Assembly: GCF_900700375.1 (NCBI RefSeq)
Contig: NC_041717.1
Location: 22,346,332-22,410,331 of the forward strand
Length of the DNA stretch: 64,000 bases
Direction of reading: 5' to 3'
Source: Denticeps clupeoides
Taxonomy: Eukaryota > Chordata > Actinopteri > Clupeiformes > Denticipitidae
In this document: positions 46,703 through 59,800 of the stretch, piece after piece
Layout: each line of letters begins with the position of its first letter
How positions within the stretch are numbered: the first letter of the stretch is position 1
Made by a program: the position numbers and the translations under genes
Notes under the pieces: generated by a model
The model's input: only the letters and a program-made list of their open reading frames with translations
Database searches by the model: none
Told to the model about the DNA's origin: nothing

Positions 46703-48360
46703 GGGGACGAGAGGACCGTGCGGAGGACTGCGGAAGAGGGGTGGCGGGGTGGGGGGTTGGATGGGGGCGGGGCATCGGGAGGGAGGGGGGGGGGGCAGGG
46801 GCTCTTCAGCATTTCCTTCTTTATGGACCGTGGCGAAATCCGAGTGAACTGGGACGAGGTCAAGCCGTCCCGCCAGACTGGACCGACCGGTCCCGTCGGC
46901 GGTCGACCAGCTTCCCGTGACCGGGCACCCCTCCCCGTTCTCGGTACGAGACTCTCCAGGACGCCCCGCGCAGCGCGATTGGCTGTTGTGGCGGCAGGAA
47001 TCTCGGGGGTGCTGTTCTCTTTTCTTTCTTTCTTTCTTTTTCCTTTGTCGTTTCTTTCGCCGATCGGCCGGTTCCGTTTTCTTACGGAGCGTTTATGGAT
47101 TTATGGCACCTGGCAACCCAACGTCCCACCGCTGTGAGCGGACGTGCTGGACAAATTTCACCCTGTCTCTGTCCCGGAACCACGCTGGCGGTGGGGGGGG
47201 GGGACGTCGGGAATGTTCTGGATAAATTTGACGTTTAAATATTTATTGTGTTTTTGTGCCATTTTCTCAGTACGCGCTTGGTGTTTGGTTCGAGTCACCC
47301 GTCATCTGTACCTCACCTCAGACGCGCTGGAGCCCATACGTTTCTCTTCATTAATGTTAACAAGCAATCGTAAAAGCAAGAACCTTTTTAACAGCAACAA
47401 GAAGTACGAATCAACTCAAAAGTCCATCGAGATCTGCACCAAAGTATTCGTTCGTTTCCGTCTTTCTTATGCGAGGCTACGCGGTGTGTATATGAGGTAC
47501 GGAGGGGGGGGGGGGGGGGGGGGGTCCCCACTTTCCTCTTCTCGTCGGTACGATGTTTTACGGGGTTTTTTTATTTTAAACGACTGGCTGATAAGTGACC
47601 TTCTCTGGCCGCGACCGAAACTTAAACGAGACCGCCGGAGACGCACTGACCCACCGTCAGAAAGAGAAGAGCGAACCGGCGAAACGTGGCTGCCCCCCCC
47701 ACCCCAGATTCGGTTTTTTATATATTTGGTTTAATTTAAATGTGGGGGGTGTTTGACTTTTTTTTTTTTTTTTGATTAAAAAATAATATTTGTATTGCTT
47801 TTTATTTTCTCAGGATTTTGCTTTTTAAAATATTTTGTGGTATTCAATGCCTGCCTTTTTTTAAGCATTTTTTCTGTCTTGTGTATAATTATTTTGATTC
47901 TGATGATTATTGCCTTGATTTGATTTGATTTTTTTTTTTTTTTTAAATACATGCAAAAACATACTCTGCCATTTCCTGCTGTGCGCTTTTTATGTGCATT
48001 TCATACGTTGCGCGTTTAACATCTTCAAACACCTGTAGATGATTGGGTTAGAACCAAAGACATGGCCTCCGTTTTGCTCTTTCCGTGACATTTCCTCGCC
48101 GTTCGGTGTGATTTCAGTAATTCCACACCCTCTCGACACCAGACACAGTGGTGAAGGAGCTGCAACAGAAATCCCCAGCAGCATGCTCTCAGCTCCATAT
48201 GCATCTTGAGGAGGAACTGCTGTTTAAATATATATATATACACGCACAAAAATAATAAATGTGTTATTTTAATCTAACGTGCGTTGCAGGACTGGTTTTT
48301 GCCAGCAAGCAAGACCAGTTCAAAAACTCGTTTTTAAAAATTCTTATCTTGCAACATGGA
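46703..48360 (+). other. Presumed mlec 3' UTR and mlec-unc119b spacer
   Basis: No coding sequence is recognised. Contains a G run of about 20 (near 47504-47523), T runs near 47758-47775 and 47931-47944, a TA array near 48228-48240, and an AATAAA near 48253. The open frames at 46717-47734 are not supported by any family resemblance. Confidence 0.45.
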
Positions 48361-48369
48361 ATTATTGTG

Positions 48370-48567
48370 CGTTGTTGCGTCGACCAATGAGAGGCATAGT
48401 TTGCACCACGTGACGCCCCTCAGGTGTCGTGGCCGTATCCATGGTAACCCCGGGCCCGTCCAGCCAATGAGATGCTGGCGTTGTCGGCGTGCGCTCTCCA
48501 TAGAGACGCCGGGCGCCATCTTGGATCCGTTCAAGCAGCAGACGCGACGCGACGATCCCCGCCAAAC
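48370..48567 (+). promoter_or_regulatory. unc119b promoter
   Basis: Two CCAAT boxes in the same context (ACCAATGAGAG near 48382, GCCAATGAGATG near 48463), an E-box (CCACGTGACG near 48407) and a YY1-type GCCATCTTGG near 48514, about 50 bp before the start codon. CpG rich, no TATA. Confidence 0.6.
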
Positions 48568-49021
48568 ATGAGCAGCCAGAGCCCCCGGAACGAGTCGGAC
48601 GCCGCGGTCACCGGCCCCGAGGGCCCCGCCGCCGCCAGGGAGCGGAAGTCGGCCGGCGGCGTCTTGAAGCGGCTGAAGTCCAGGCGGAGTCAGCCGGACA
48701 GGCGGCCTGTGACCGAGGAGGAGTTGCGGGCGCTGGGGACCGACATCGGCCCGGACGAAGTGCTGGGACTCCGCGCCGTGACCCGCGGTGAGCGCGGCTG
48801 CGTGGATAGTGTGGTGTGGCGCCTAGTTAGACATCTAGTTAACCAGCAGTAAATTGGTAGTTTGGTTGATGTTGCCAGGTGCCGGAAGGTTTCCGCTCCA
48901 AACAGTGAAAAATGCACCGACGTGCACACTCTAAACGGTCGGGAATAAGGAAGTTTTCTTACTCTTGTAACCTGTACACTGTATCGTGTTTAAACGAGAA
49001 ATGCGAATTCTCGACAAGCAG

Positions 49022-49056
<35 letters not shown>

Positions 49057-51097
49057 CATAATTAATCCAACCAATCTGGCAACACGCGTTCTCCGTCCAA
49101 AACAGCAACTTTTTACCCGGAAAAGCCCTTTAACTCAACTAACTAGCAGGTTAATAGTAACATGTAGCAACACCATCGATACGTTCCGATCACGTTTATC
49201 CGGAACCCCCGAGATTTAAAATTGACGTCGCGGTTTTTACAACCTGCTGTCACATTAAAACGGAACTACGGAAGAACCGAGTAAAAGAGCGCAGAATCAT
49301 TTTAGCTTCCGGGAAAGTGACCCTGGTGACGTGAAGCACCGTTTACATTTTACATTTACCGCATTTACCAGACGCCCTTATCCAGAGCGACTTACAATCA
49401 GTAGTTACAGGGACAGTCCCCCCCTGGAGACGCTCAGGGTTCAGTGTCTTTCTCAGGGACACGATGGTAGTTAGTGGGATTTGAACCTGGGTCTCCTGGT
49501 TGACAGGCGAGTGTGTGGCCACTACCACATTTTAAGGACGACACCGTTTTTTCTACCACCTTCGCTCGGTTGTTTCACGACCAACATCACCACCAGAATC
49601 TGTACAGACGTTCTAGATTCCGTACATGAGGAGAAGTGGGTGAAACTGTGTCAGGTCGGACCCTGTACCGTCGTGCTGGGTTCGGGTGGTCTATGCGGAT
49701 CCGGCGCTGTGCAGGTCCTGAGAGATAACACGTTGTGTCTCGTTTTAAGTTACACCTCCGTGGTCGTAACCCGTGACGCTTTTTGAACCCCTGCAGACTA
49801 CCTGTGCAAACCGGAGCACAACGTCTACAACGTGGACTTCACGCGTTTCAAGATCAGGGACCTGGAGACCAACACGGTCCTTTTTGAGATTGCGAAACCC
49901 CCAAATTGTGGTAAGGGCTTTTCTGCTGGACGGTGTAACTGGTGTCGTGCATGTGTGACCGTCCCCAAAACTTGCACCAGCAGAGCAGGAGGACGAGGAC
50001 GACGAGGGTGGGGAGGGAGACTCCAGCTCAGGACGCTTCGTCCGGTACCAGTTCACCCCCGCCTTCCTCCGGTTACGAACCGTCGGAGCCACGTGAGTCA
50101 CGTCTGCAGACACACATCGATTAAAACAAGCCTGATGATGTTCCGGGTCTGTGGTGGGTCTATGGAGGGTCTGGAGGGTCTGTGGTGGGCCTATGGTGGG
50201 CCTATGGAGGGTCTGTGGTGGGCCTGTGGAGGGTCTGTGGTGGGCCTATGGAGGGTCTGTGGTGGGCCTATGGAGGGTCTGTGGTGGGTCTGTGGAGGGC
50301 CTGTGGTGGGCCTGTGGTGGGCCTGTGGAGGGTCTGTGGAGGGTCTGTGGTGGGCCTATGGAGAGTCTGTGGTGGGCCTGTGGAGAGTCTGTGGTGGGCC
50401 TATGGAGGGTCTGTGGAGAGTCTGTGGTGGGCCTATGGAGGGTCTGTGGAGAGTCTGTGGTGGGCCTATGGAGGGTCTGTGGTGGGCCTTTGGAGGGTCT
50501 ATGGTGGGTACGGCCACGACTGTGTCTGTCTAAGCATTTAATTTCTGACTGGTGATAACTTTATATACGGCCCTTTAGGTCATTTTCATTAATTTACCTA
50601 CCGTTCCAGACAAGTTTACATGTTGGCCACAATTAGTCTTAAGATAACCTTTCACCTTTTGGTTGGTGGTCTGTTTTCTAGTTTCACAATGAATATTTAT
50701 TTATGGTTATTGCCATGTGCGATGGTGTCCCGCTCGCAGTGTGGAGTTCACCGTGGGCGACCGGCCGGTCAGCAGCTTCCGGATGATCGAGAGGCATTAC
50801 TTCCGAGACCAGCTCCTCAAGAGCTTCGACTTCGACTTCAGCTTCTGCATCCCGAACAGCCGCAACACCTGCGAACACATCTACGAGTTCCCCCAGCTGC
50901 CAGAAGACATGAGTGAGTTCCCCGTCCTGCTGGTCTTCGCGTGGTCTTCGCGTGGTCTTCACCTGGTCTTTGTTCCCCCTGCAGTTCGGCTGATGGTGGC
51001 GCACCCGTACGAGACGAGGTCCGACAGCTTCTACTTCGTGGACAACAAGCTCATCATGCACAACAAGGCCGACTACGCCTACAACGGAGGGCAGTAG
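48568..51097 (+). CDS. unc119b: UNC119 homolog B, lipid-binding chaperone
   Basis: UNC119 proteins form a GDI-like immunoglobulin fold that holds N-myristoylated cargo and delivers it to cilia or membranes under ARL3 control. Exons 48568-48787, 49797-49910, 49984-50092, 50740-50912, 50985-51097 give 242 aa (human UNC119B about 251). The N-terminus is Ser/Ala/Arg rich and presumably disordered. The conserved core includes [87 protein letters not shown] and [12 protein letters not shown], ending [19 protein letters not shown] lies at 51914. Intron 1 carries a SINE-A and a TA array, intron 3 an 11 bp minisatellite. Order after mlec matches human. Confidence 0.95.
49343..49528 (-). mobile_element. 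SINE-A copy in unc119b intron 1
   Basis: Minus-strand SINE-A from ACATTTTACATTTACCGC to a head ending in GGCCACTACCAC. A TA array sits upstream at about 49024-49054. Confidence 0.75.
50146..50515. repeat. 11 bp minisatellite in unc119b intron 3
   Basis: More than 30 copies of CTRTGGWGGGY, alternating CTGTGGTGGGC and CTATGGAGGGT types to give a 22 bp pattern. Because 11 is not a multiple of 3 and the unit makes no stop in any phase, all three + frames stay open. This explains long Gly/Val/Trp/Leu-rich frames here; they are not genes. Confidence 0.92.
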
Positions 51098-51605
51098 GGT
51101 CTGACCCCTGACCCCGCCCGAGTGGACGGTTCATCCCTGCTTTTCTTCTTCTGACCTTCGCTCGTGTTCTGTTCGTTTTTTTTTTTTGTTTGTTTTTCTG
51201 CTCGGTTTCTAGTTCGTTGGTTTGAACCAGAACAACGTTCCTCGACTCCGGTGAGTGTTGCCGGCAGGGGGACCCCGGAATCGGAGGAAGGCGCGCTCGC
51301 TGCCGGTTTACCGTGTTAGTGAGGTTCTTCTGCACAAAACGTGTTTATTAAGTGTTTATTAAGGTGGCCCGAGCGTCCACGATGACTTTCCCCTCTTGTC
51401 CCCTCTGCTTCGGCACTATGGCGAATGCAAGTGGCGGCGCCGGCTGGACGAGGGGACCTGCGTCGCCATGACGCCGGCCTCTTCCTGTCACGCTCAGCTG
51501 TCCGTCCGAGAGCCCGGTGTCAGGTGCAGAGCCCCGCGGCCCCGCCCTCAGAAGTGTCCTTAACAGGGGCCTTCGTCACGGCCTGGTCACGTAGTGACGG
51601 GCGCG

Positions 51606-51636
<31 letters not shown>

Positions 51637-52029
51637 TTCACGCTGCTCCTGCTCTCCACACATCTCAGACGTGGGGCAGGTACTTCATGTGGATAGAATT
51701 TCCGGAATCTCGATATTTCCTGTGAGCTGGCTGGTGTTGGCGAGGGCGGGGCCGCATCAGGACGAGGAATTTATTCTGGGCGCACGGCGTGTTAAACATG
51801 CAGAACGTCACCGAAGGACCGCCACGCCTCCCGGGTTTCACTTCAAATCCGCCTTTTCTTCTGTATGAGTTTGAGGTAAAAAAAAAAAAAAAAAAAAGTG
51901 TTTTAATCAGAGAAATAAAGGACTCGTTTCGTAAAGCCGTCTGATTTCTTCAAACGCCCGCGTGACCGTATAATACGAGGTCTCCTCTTCTCTTCCAGGG
52001 TTTCATATTTTTGCTTTAATAATTATATG

Positions 52030-52192
52030 GGTGGTAGTGGGGTAACACACTCACCTATCACCCAGAAGACCCAGGTTCAAACCCCACTTACTACCATCGT
52101 GTCCCTGAGCAAGACATTTAACCCTGAGTGTCCCCGTAACTACTAAGTTGCTCTGGATAAGGGCGTCTGGTAAATGCTCTAAGTCGCGCGTA
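52030..52192 (+). mobile_element. SINE-A copy, left arm of an inverted pair
   Basis: Head GTGGTAGTGGGGTAACACAC, B box GGTTCAAACCCC, tail GGATAAGGGCGTCTGGTAAA. It faces a minus-strand copy at 52250-52446 with under 60 bp between them. Confidence 0.8.
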
Positions 52193-52249
52193 ATATAATA
52201 TGATCCGTGATCAGGAAATTCTACTCGCGTTTAATTAGGACCAGACGAT

Positions 52250-52446
52250 CACATTTACATTTACAGCATTTACCAGACGCCCTTATCCAGAGCGACTTAC
52301 AATCAGTAGTTACAGGGACAGTCCCCCCCTGGAGACACTCAGGGTTAAGTGTCCTGCTCAGGGACACGATGGTAGTAAGTGGGGTTTGAACCTGGGTCTT
52401 CTGGATCATAGGTGAGTGTGTTACCCACTAGGTTACTACCACCCCT
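52250..52446 (-). mobile_element. SINE-A copy, right arm of an inverted pair
   Basis: Full-length minus-strand SINE-A from ACATTTACATTTACAGC to TAGGTTACTACCACCCC. Confidence 0.85.
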
Positions 52447-53894
52447 TAGATCACAACTAAACTTCGTACGCTCCTGCGTTTTCTCTGGAAAAACCAACAT
52501 TTCTGTAATATTTCTACATGTTCTAAAACCCGCTCAGATAATGTGGAACGTCCTGTAATTTCAATGTCTTTAAAAAGCTGGAGGTTTGAAACGCTACAAA
52601 ACAAATTTTAATGAATTCAATTCAAGACTATTATCTTTACCAGATATTTAAAGATCGGTTTAAATATACACTATTCAATATAATTTAACCGGCTTAATTA
52701 AACTGGACCACGTTCTAACTCCTAGAACGGACCATCAGATGTTAACCGTAATAGCGCTGGTGACGTGTACGGGTCCCGCGCATCGCACCATCGTGGTCGT
52801 TTTAGTTGCTCGTATCGGTTCTGCAGGGATGTTACTTCACTGAAGATATTTGCCGTTTATGTATTTTACGGGGACGAGTTTCCTGCGAGTTCGGACCACT
52901 CGTTGTGGGAGTGAAGTAACTTGTGAACTTTTTCATGGCTGCTCACCCTATACTAAAGGGCGGAAGACATTTCACTGTGCCACCACGTGCTGTGCTTCAC
53001 GATCACCATCAGCAGTTAAAGACATGGACCCCTTAATCAGAAGGTTGCCCGTTCAAATCCTGACCCGCCAAGGCGCCACTAAGGTCCCGTCCCCACACAC
53101 TGGTCCCCGGGCGCCTGTCATGGTGCCCACTGCTCACCAAGGGTGATGGTTAAATACAGAGGACACTGTGTGCTGTGCTGCAGTCACGTCACTTTTTTTA
53201 AGCTACATTTAATAAAAAATAAATAAATAAATAAATAAATAAATTTGACTTAAGACACATTGGTTTTTGTGCATAATACCCTTTATTAATACCAGCTTCA
53301 GGTTTATATCTGATCAGGTTCCCACTACCGGTGACACTCAGAATTAAACAAAAACCAAACTAAATCTCAGTCTCTCTCCTTATAAACGGGACACGTCCTC
53401 CAGCCAGACTTGCTGCATGAAAATCAAAAGCGCAGAAAAAGCAGAAATTGAATCAGTGCCGTACGGTGTCGGCCATTATATGGCTCACATTGGCTTTAAA
53501 AACAAACCCTTTCAGTCCCTCCTGGTTCTAGCAGGCTTTGCTGGAGGTCTAGCTTGCTGGTTGCAGAACTCGAGTTGAGGGGTGAAGGGGGGTAAAAAAT
53601 ATAGAACCCGAGAATGGAAAATAAGCCCATCTCTCTGCTCTGCTGAAAGATCTGCAGCTCAGGTCCAGCCATCACCTCAGGCATCCTGGTGCACAACAGG
53701 GTTGAGAAGATCTTCAGCTGATGGACTGCTGGGACTGTCTCCTCTGAGACACAGATCTTTCAGACCGGAGGCTTCGTTCTCACATTCAAATGGTCTGAGG
53801 GCCATTCGGGTTTATTTAATCTAACGTATGAAATAAAGAGGGGGTGGGGGTGGCAGAGAGGGCTAGAGTGAAGCTGGACCTCACATCTGGTCTT

Positions 53895-56800
53895 CTACTT
53901 TGTGTGGACCATCGAGGTGCTGAACAGAAGCTTCTGTTTCTTCTTCTTTTTCTTTCCTCCTTTTTCCTCTGAAAGACAAAATCACATGTTAGAGAAGGTG
54001 TTCATAGATGAAAAACCCAACACACACACACACACACACACACACCTGGGATAGGTACAGGCTGTGGAGGAGCAGGGGGCCCATGGTCCAGCTGCAACAG
54101 AGCCTCCTCAAAAGCCTGGCTGAAGGAGTTCTGGAAGCTGGGGACCAGGACACGGTCTGAGCAGTCACTCTCTCCGTCACTGTCTGCCACCGGGACAGCC
54201 AGAAATGCATCTACACAGAGACAGAAATTTATTAAAAAGAAAAATCATAAGTCAAACCTACGCTAACCTGCATGTTGGTGTTGGTAGTGGGCGTGGTCAT
54301 GTTGACTGGAATTAAAGCGCCTGATAACCTGCATATCGGTGTTGGTAGTGGGTGTGGTCACGTTCACTAGGAATTAAAGCGCTTGATAACCAGCATGTTG
54401 GTGTTGGTAGTGGGCGTGGTCACGTTTGCTAGAATTAAAGCGCTTCATAACCTGCTTGATGGTAGTGGGCGTGGTCACGTTCGCTAGGAATTAAAGCGCC
54501 TGATAACCTGCATGTTGGTGTCGGTAGTGGGCGTGGTCACGTTCGCTGGAATTAAAGCTCCTGATAACCTGCTTGATGGTAGTGGGCGTGGTCACTAGAA
54601 TTAAAGTGCCTGATAACCTGCTTGATGGTAGTGGGCGTGGTCACTAGGAATTAAAGCGCCTGATAACCTGCTTGATGGTGTTGGTAGTGGGCGTGGTCAT
54701 GTTCACTAGGAATTAAAGCGCTTGATAACCAGCATGTTGGTGTTGGTAGTGGGCGTGGTCACGTTTGCTAGAATTAAAGCGCTTCATAACCTGCTTGATG
54801 GTAGTGGGCGTGGTCACGGTCACTAGAATTAAAGTGCCTGATAACCTGCATGTAGGTGTTGGTAGTGGGCGTGGTCACGTTCACTAGGAATTAAAGCGCC
54901 TGATAACCTGCATGTTGGTGTTGGTAGTGGGCGGGGTCACGTTGACTAGGAATTAAAGCGCCTGATAACCTGCATATCGGTGTCGGTAGTGGGCGTGGTC
55001 ACGTTGACTGGAATGCCTACATGCTAACATTTAAAACAAACAAAAAGGGTGTGGGTGGGTGGTTTGTGTCCAACCAGCAGCAAGCAGCAGCAGCTTCCAG
55101 TATTTTGAACTAGTGTGAAGACTCCTCACCTTTCTTCAGGGTGGGTTTGGGAGCAGGAGCAGGATCAGCTCTGGCCTTCCCATCTCTCAGCATCTACAGA
55201 GGAGAGAGGAGTTACTGATGAAGAGCCCAAGTGCTCACCTTCTGTAGACATGCTCGTGGGTGGAAGAGCGCATGAACCTGAGCAAAGGACATGCAGTGGG
55301 AGTCTTCGTCCACGCTGAGCGCGGGACCGCGTCCACTCAGGCTGGGGAACATCACGCCGTCTGAAAGCAGTTAAAGAGCAGCTCTGAACACCGCCGGACG
55401 GAGAGGATTAACGGCCACGTAAGAGCGCTCCGTCGCCGCGGTTACCCGACTGAGGGCTGCTGCTGAGGGGCGGCGAGGGTCCCAGGAGGAACTCCGGGCC
55501 GTCCGGGGGGCTGCCGCTCATCTGGGGTGGGGAGCCGAACGCCGGGAACTGCTGCAGGTTCTCCAGGCCAATGTGCACCTCCGGATCTACTCCGGCACAG
55601 ACAAATGACAACGTTGCGCTGGTCACGAAGCGGCGTTCCAGGAGGACAACCGCAGGAAGGTGTAGCCATGACACGGCTTCTGTCGGTCACTCACATCTCC
55701 CCTGCTTCCGGTTCTCCTCCATCTCTATGCGCTTCTCCCGCCGCTTCTCGTCCCTCACCTTCTTCTGCCGCAGGCGCTTCCTCTTCTCAAAGTCCTCTGA
55801 GGAGGGAGGGAGATGTTCCACACACGTTCATCAAATTCAACGTTCTACCCTCCTCACTACTCCTGATCCGATAATATCGGAATAGAATGTTCCGGCGGGT
55901 GCGGAATTTATCAGCATTTATCGGGTCTGACCTCTGGTGGGGGCCAGAAAGTAGGCGTGGTGAACGCTGGTCGCACCGTATAACGACTTTTATAACTACG
56001 CCTCATTATATCAGTCAAGATCTACAGGAATCACTACGCAGATACCACCCACTTACGTCCCCGAGTGTCTCCGGGGGGGACGGTGCCGGTCACTACTGAT
56101 TATAAAAGGCACCTGGTAAATATTTCTCTCCTTCCTTAGGTTGTAAGATGATACGGTAAGAGTTAAATCGACCCCTCCATCTTGGCTCCGCCCTCACCTG
56201 CGAAGCTGTCCAGCGTCTCCTTGGAGACGGCCGGCGGCTGCAGGTCCAACTCGCAGATGCTGAACTCGCAGGTGAGGGGCAGGTGGGACAGGTAGCGGTT
56301 GCGGCGGCGGACGTCCTGCAAGCAGAGCGGAGGCTCGTCTGGACGCTCGCTAGGGACCGGGCGGTAAAGAGCGGGCGGGGCGGGGCCTCACCTCGGTCAC
56401 CGCGTGACCCTGCACCTCCACCACCTTGGCCGTGAGGGACTCGGGGCTGGCCTCCAGGCTGCCGTACTCCCTCAGCAGGCAGCGCACGTTCACCGGGTTC
56501 AGGAACATCTGCTGCCCGTCCTCCGCTGTTTCACCAGATTAGTCACTTATTATTCTAATTATTCATAAAACGCTCCAATGCACGGATACGTATGGTTTAC
56601 GTACACGTGTGTGTGTGTGATATACATATTTTATATACCGTTGACAACTACGGAAGGTTGGGACGGGTCATATGGCAAATTTGGAACAATTTATTCTGAC
56701 GTTGCCAGGCTGTGACCAGGGATAATATATAGATTTTAAGATATAGACCCACGACTAGCTCCGCCCTCCTCCGCTCCCTTTTAGTGACGAAGTGAAGAGA

Positions 56801-59800
56801 AGCGCCTCGGCAGCCCGCAAAAAGCCTCGGGGGCAGCGGTGGCCTAGCGGTTAAGGAAACGGCCCCATAATCGGGCGGTTTGAATCCAGATCCACCAAGG
56901 TGCCTCGAAGCAAAGCACCGTCCCCACACACTGCTCCCCGGCCGCCTGTCATGGCTGCCCACTGCTCATTCAGGGTGATGGTTAAATGCAGAGGACAAAT
57001 TTCACTGTGTGCACCGTGTGACAATCACTTCACTTTAAAACTAGTCTGGGGTGAACAGTGCTTTATTAGTTTTACAATTTTGGGGCTCTCAGTTATCAGG
57101 GGGACTTTTGGACGTGTCTCGATTTAGACGGTTATCGCGATCGTGAGAAACGATCCTAAAGTGGATCGCCGGGAGATCGACAGTCAATCGAGAGCGTAGA
57201 AATAAGTAGAGTAACTCTTCACCAGTCTAATATGTCTTTGGTGGGACTTGTCCCACGGCGGGGTGTGCAGGCCTACCCTGGTAGAAGTAGTAGGAGGGGG
57301 CGTGCTCAGAGTTCTCCGGCAGAGCGGGGTCCTCCTCGGCTGGGAGGAGGAGCTCCGGTGAAGGCTCCAGGGCCTCCTCACTCTCCTCCTCGAGAACCTC
57401 CTGCACTTCATCATCAAATGCTGACAGATACTGCAGGACGGGCTGTATGTGGACGCGAGGAGGGGTTTCGGTTAAATGCGCGTGTGGACGCGTTCTAGAC
57501 TAAAAGAGAACGTCGGTGAGGTTCTCTATGGAAAAAAATGCTTTAGTGGGACTAGGCTGGGTCCATAGTCCGTCACCGTGTCCATCTCTTTCACCTTAGT
57601 GCTGGTGTTTAAGGTCACGGTGACCTCTGGAACCGGAGGATCAGACACGGAAAGCTTCCTGAGATCTGGCCCGTCTCCATCCTTCCTGTTCTGGAGGTTC
57701 CGCTTCAACAGTGCATCTTCTCGTTCCTACAACACAAACAACGCTGAAATATCTACTACAACAGCAGAGGTGCGTGTGTACGTACGTGTGTGTGTGTGTG
57801 TGTGTACGTGTGTGTGTGTGCGTACGTGTGTACGTGCACCTACCTGCAGCTGGTGCAGAGCGCTCTGTATGAAGCAGGCCTGGTCGTCATGCTCCTCATG
57901 GCTGAGCTGGGTCTGCAGAGCTTCTCGCTCCTCAGCCAGCAGGCCCATGATCTGCTCGTGAGAGGCCAACAGCAGCTTGGAGTACGCGCCCAGCTGCACG
58001 TCTGACGGGGGAGCGACGAGAACGTTACCGCGCAGAACCGGACGCTCGGCCACGCCCCCGAAACCCCTGCTCACCACCGAAGCGGATGGGCTCCTCCACC
58101 TTCACCCACTGGGAACTGGGCAGCGCCACGAGCGAGCCCTTCTCCCTCCTCATCAGGCGCATGGAGATGACGTCGCCCACCGGGTACTGACGGGTCTCCA
58201 TGGCAACCACGCTGGCGCACACACAGACACACACAAGCGGGGGGGTTCAAAAAGTCCCGGAAACGTGGACGTGGGGCCGAAAAATAACATCACAACGTTG
58301 GGCAGCGCGGTATAAAGTGAAGTGATTGTCACAGGTGATGCACAGCACACGGTGCACACAGTGAAATTTGTCCTCTGCATTGTAACCATCACCCTGAGTG
58401 AGCAGTGGGCACCATGACAGGCGCCCGGGGAGCAGTGTGTGGGGACGGTGCTTTGCTCAGTGGCACCTCAGTGGCACCTTGGTGGATGGGGATTAAACCG
58501 CCTGCGAGAGAAGAGGGCGCGACGGGGTTTCCTTAAATATCGTTAAAAACGACGAGCCAGAGTCGTAAAAATGCCGCAGAAACGAGCCTTCGACCTGCCA
58601 GTAATCCGTTGGTCGCGGTACATTTATTATGACTTAAATAATAACAAGAAAATTGATACTTAAATAGGAGGGTCAGTGGTGGCCTAGCGGTTAAGGAAGC
58701 GGCCCCGTAACCAGAAGGTTGCCGCTTCGAATCCCGACCCGCCGAGGTGCCACTGAGCAAAGCACCGTCCCCACACACTGCTCCCCGGGCGCCCGTCATG
58801 GTGCCCACTGCTCACTCAGGGTGATGGGTTAAATGCAGAGGACAAATTTCACAGTGTGCACCGTGTGCTGTGACAATCACGTCACTTTCCCTCACGTAGT
58901 AATATGGCTACTTCCCGGGCATTATGGGTGTGGCAGGAATTGGCCAGCTTCTCCGGACCTCACCTCTTGAGGTCGGCGCCGTGCACCGCCTCGTAGCAGA
59001 TGGGGCACTTGGACCAGCTCTTGTCGCCGAGGGAGAGGTAGTGCAGCACGCAGGGCCAGCAGTAGATGTGGCCGCAGCGGGTGATGTGAGCCGCCACCGG
59101 CGGGTACAGGCAGATGGGACAGGAGGGGACCTCGTGGCTGTAGATCCTCTGCACGCGTGGACACGAGACAGAAAAAAGGTCACGTCCCCGCGCCCGCAGC
59201 CGCCGAGCGAAGGCGGAAGGAGCCTCACCACTTGCTGCACGCAGTCCCAGTCGACCAGAGTGTCCGGGTCGCAGAAGTGCGCCCTGTAGTCCTGGTCATC
59301 GATCACCACGAACTGGCAGCTGGAAGACAGGAGCCCCGCCCGCGTGAGGCCGCTTGTCTACGTGATGAACGCGCTTCGGGAGGGGGAACTCACTTGGCCT
59401 GCAGGAAGAGCTCTTTGTTGAAGGGCTTGTGCTTGTGGCCCCACTTGTTGCGGCGTCCCCAGCAGCCGTGGCCCTCCGCCCCGGAGCCGCCGCGTGGCTC
59501 GAACGTGAAGTTCAGCAGGTGGTTCAGGCTCATCTTTTTGGGTCCGGAAAACTGGGCCGGGCTGAACTCTGCCCGGCGAGTCTCTGCTACCTGAAACGGG
59601 GATTAATACATAACCTTTGACCTTTACTTTTACTGCACTGTACCTGGCAGACTTTTATCCAAAGCGACTTACAAGAGGACACCAGCAATTCTCATCCGGT
59701 TTCTCTAGAATTTTGAGTTCAGAAAACTAAGAGCCCTGATGAGGCCGAACTTGTCAGGAATAGAGCATGCTGGGAATTGTTAAGTTCTAGACAATTTTTT

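Larger units (their letters stand above)
51098..53894. other. Intergenic stretch between unc119b and rnf10
   Basis: Holds the unc119b 3' UTR, a GT array near 51606-51633, a SINE-A pair in opposite orientation (52030-52192 + and 52250-52446 -), a SINE-B (+, about 52965-53195), an AAAT array near 53216-53244, and then the presumed rnf10 3' UTR. TTTATT at 53811 is AATAAA on the minus strand. The two genes converge here. Confidence 0.6.

Noticed and set aside
46717-47734. Overlapping frames of 102-196 aa downstream of mlec
   Set aside because: They lie in the presumed 3' UTR and include homopolymer runs; no family resemblance.
49832-50555. Three long overlapping frames of 119-233 aa
   Set aside because: Produced by the 11 bp minisatellite; the first part is a read-through of unc119b exon 2 in another frame.
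58660-58760. tRNA-like sequences with A and B boxes
   Set aside because: These belong to SINE-B heads; SINE-A heads behave the same way. None folds as a complete tRNA gene by eye.
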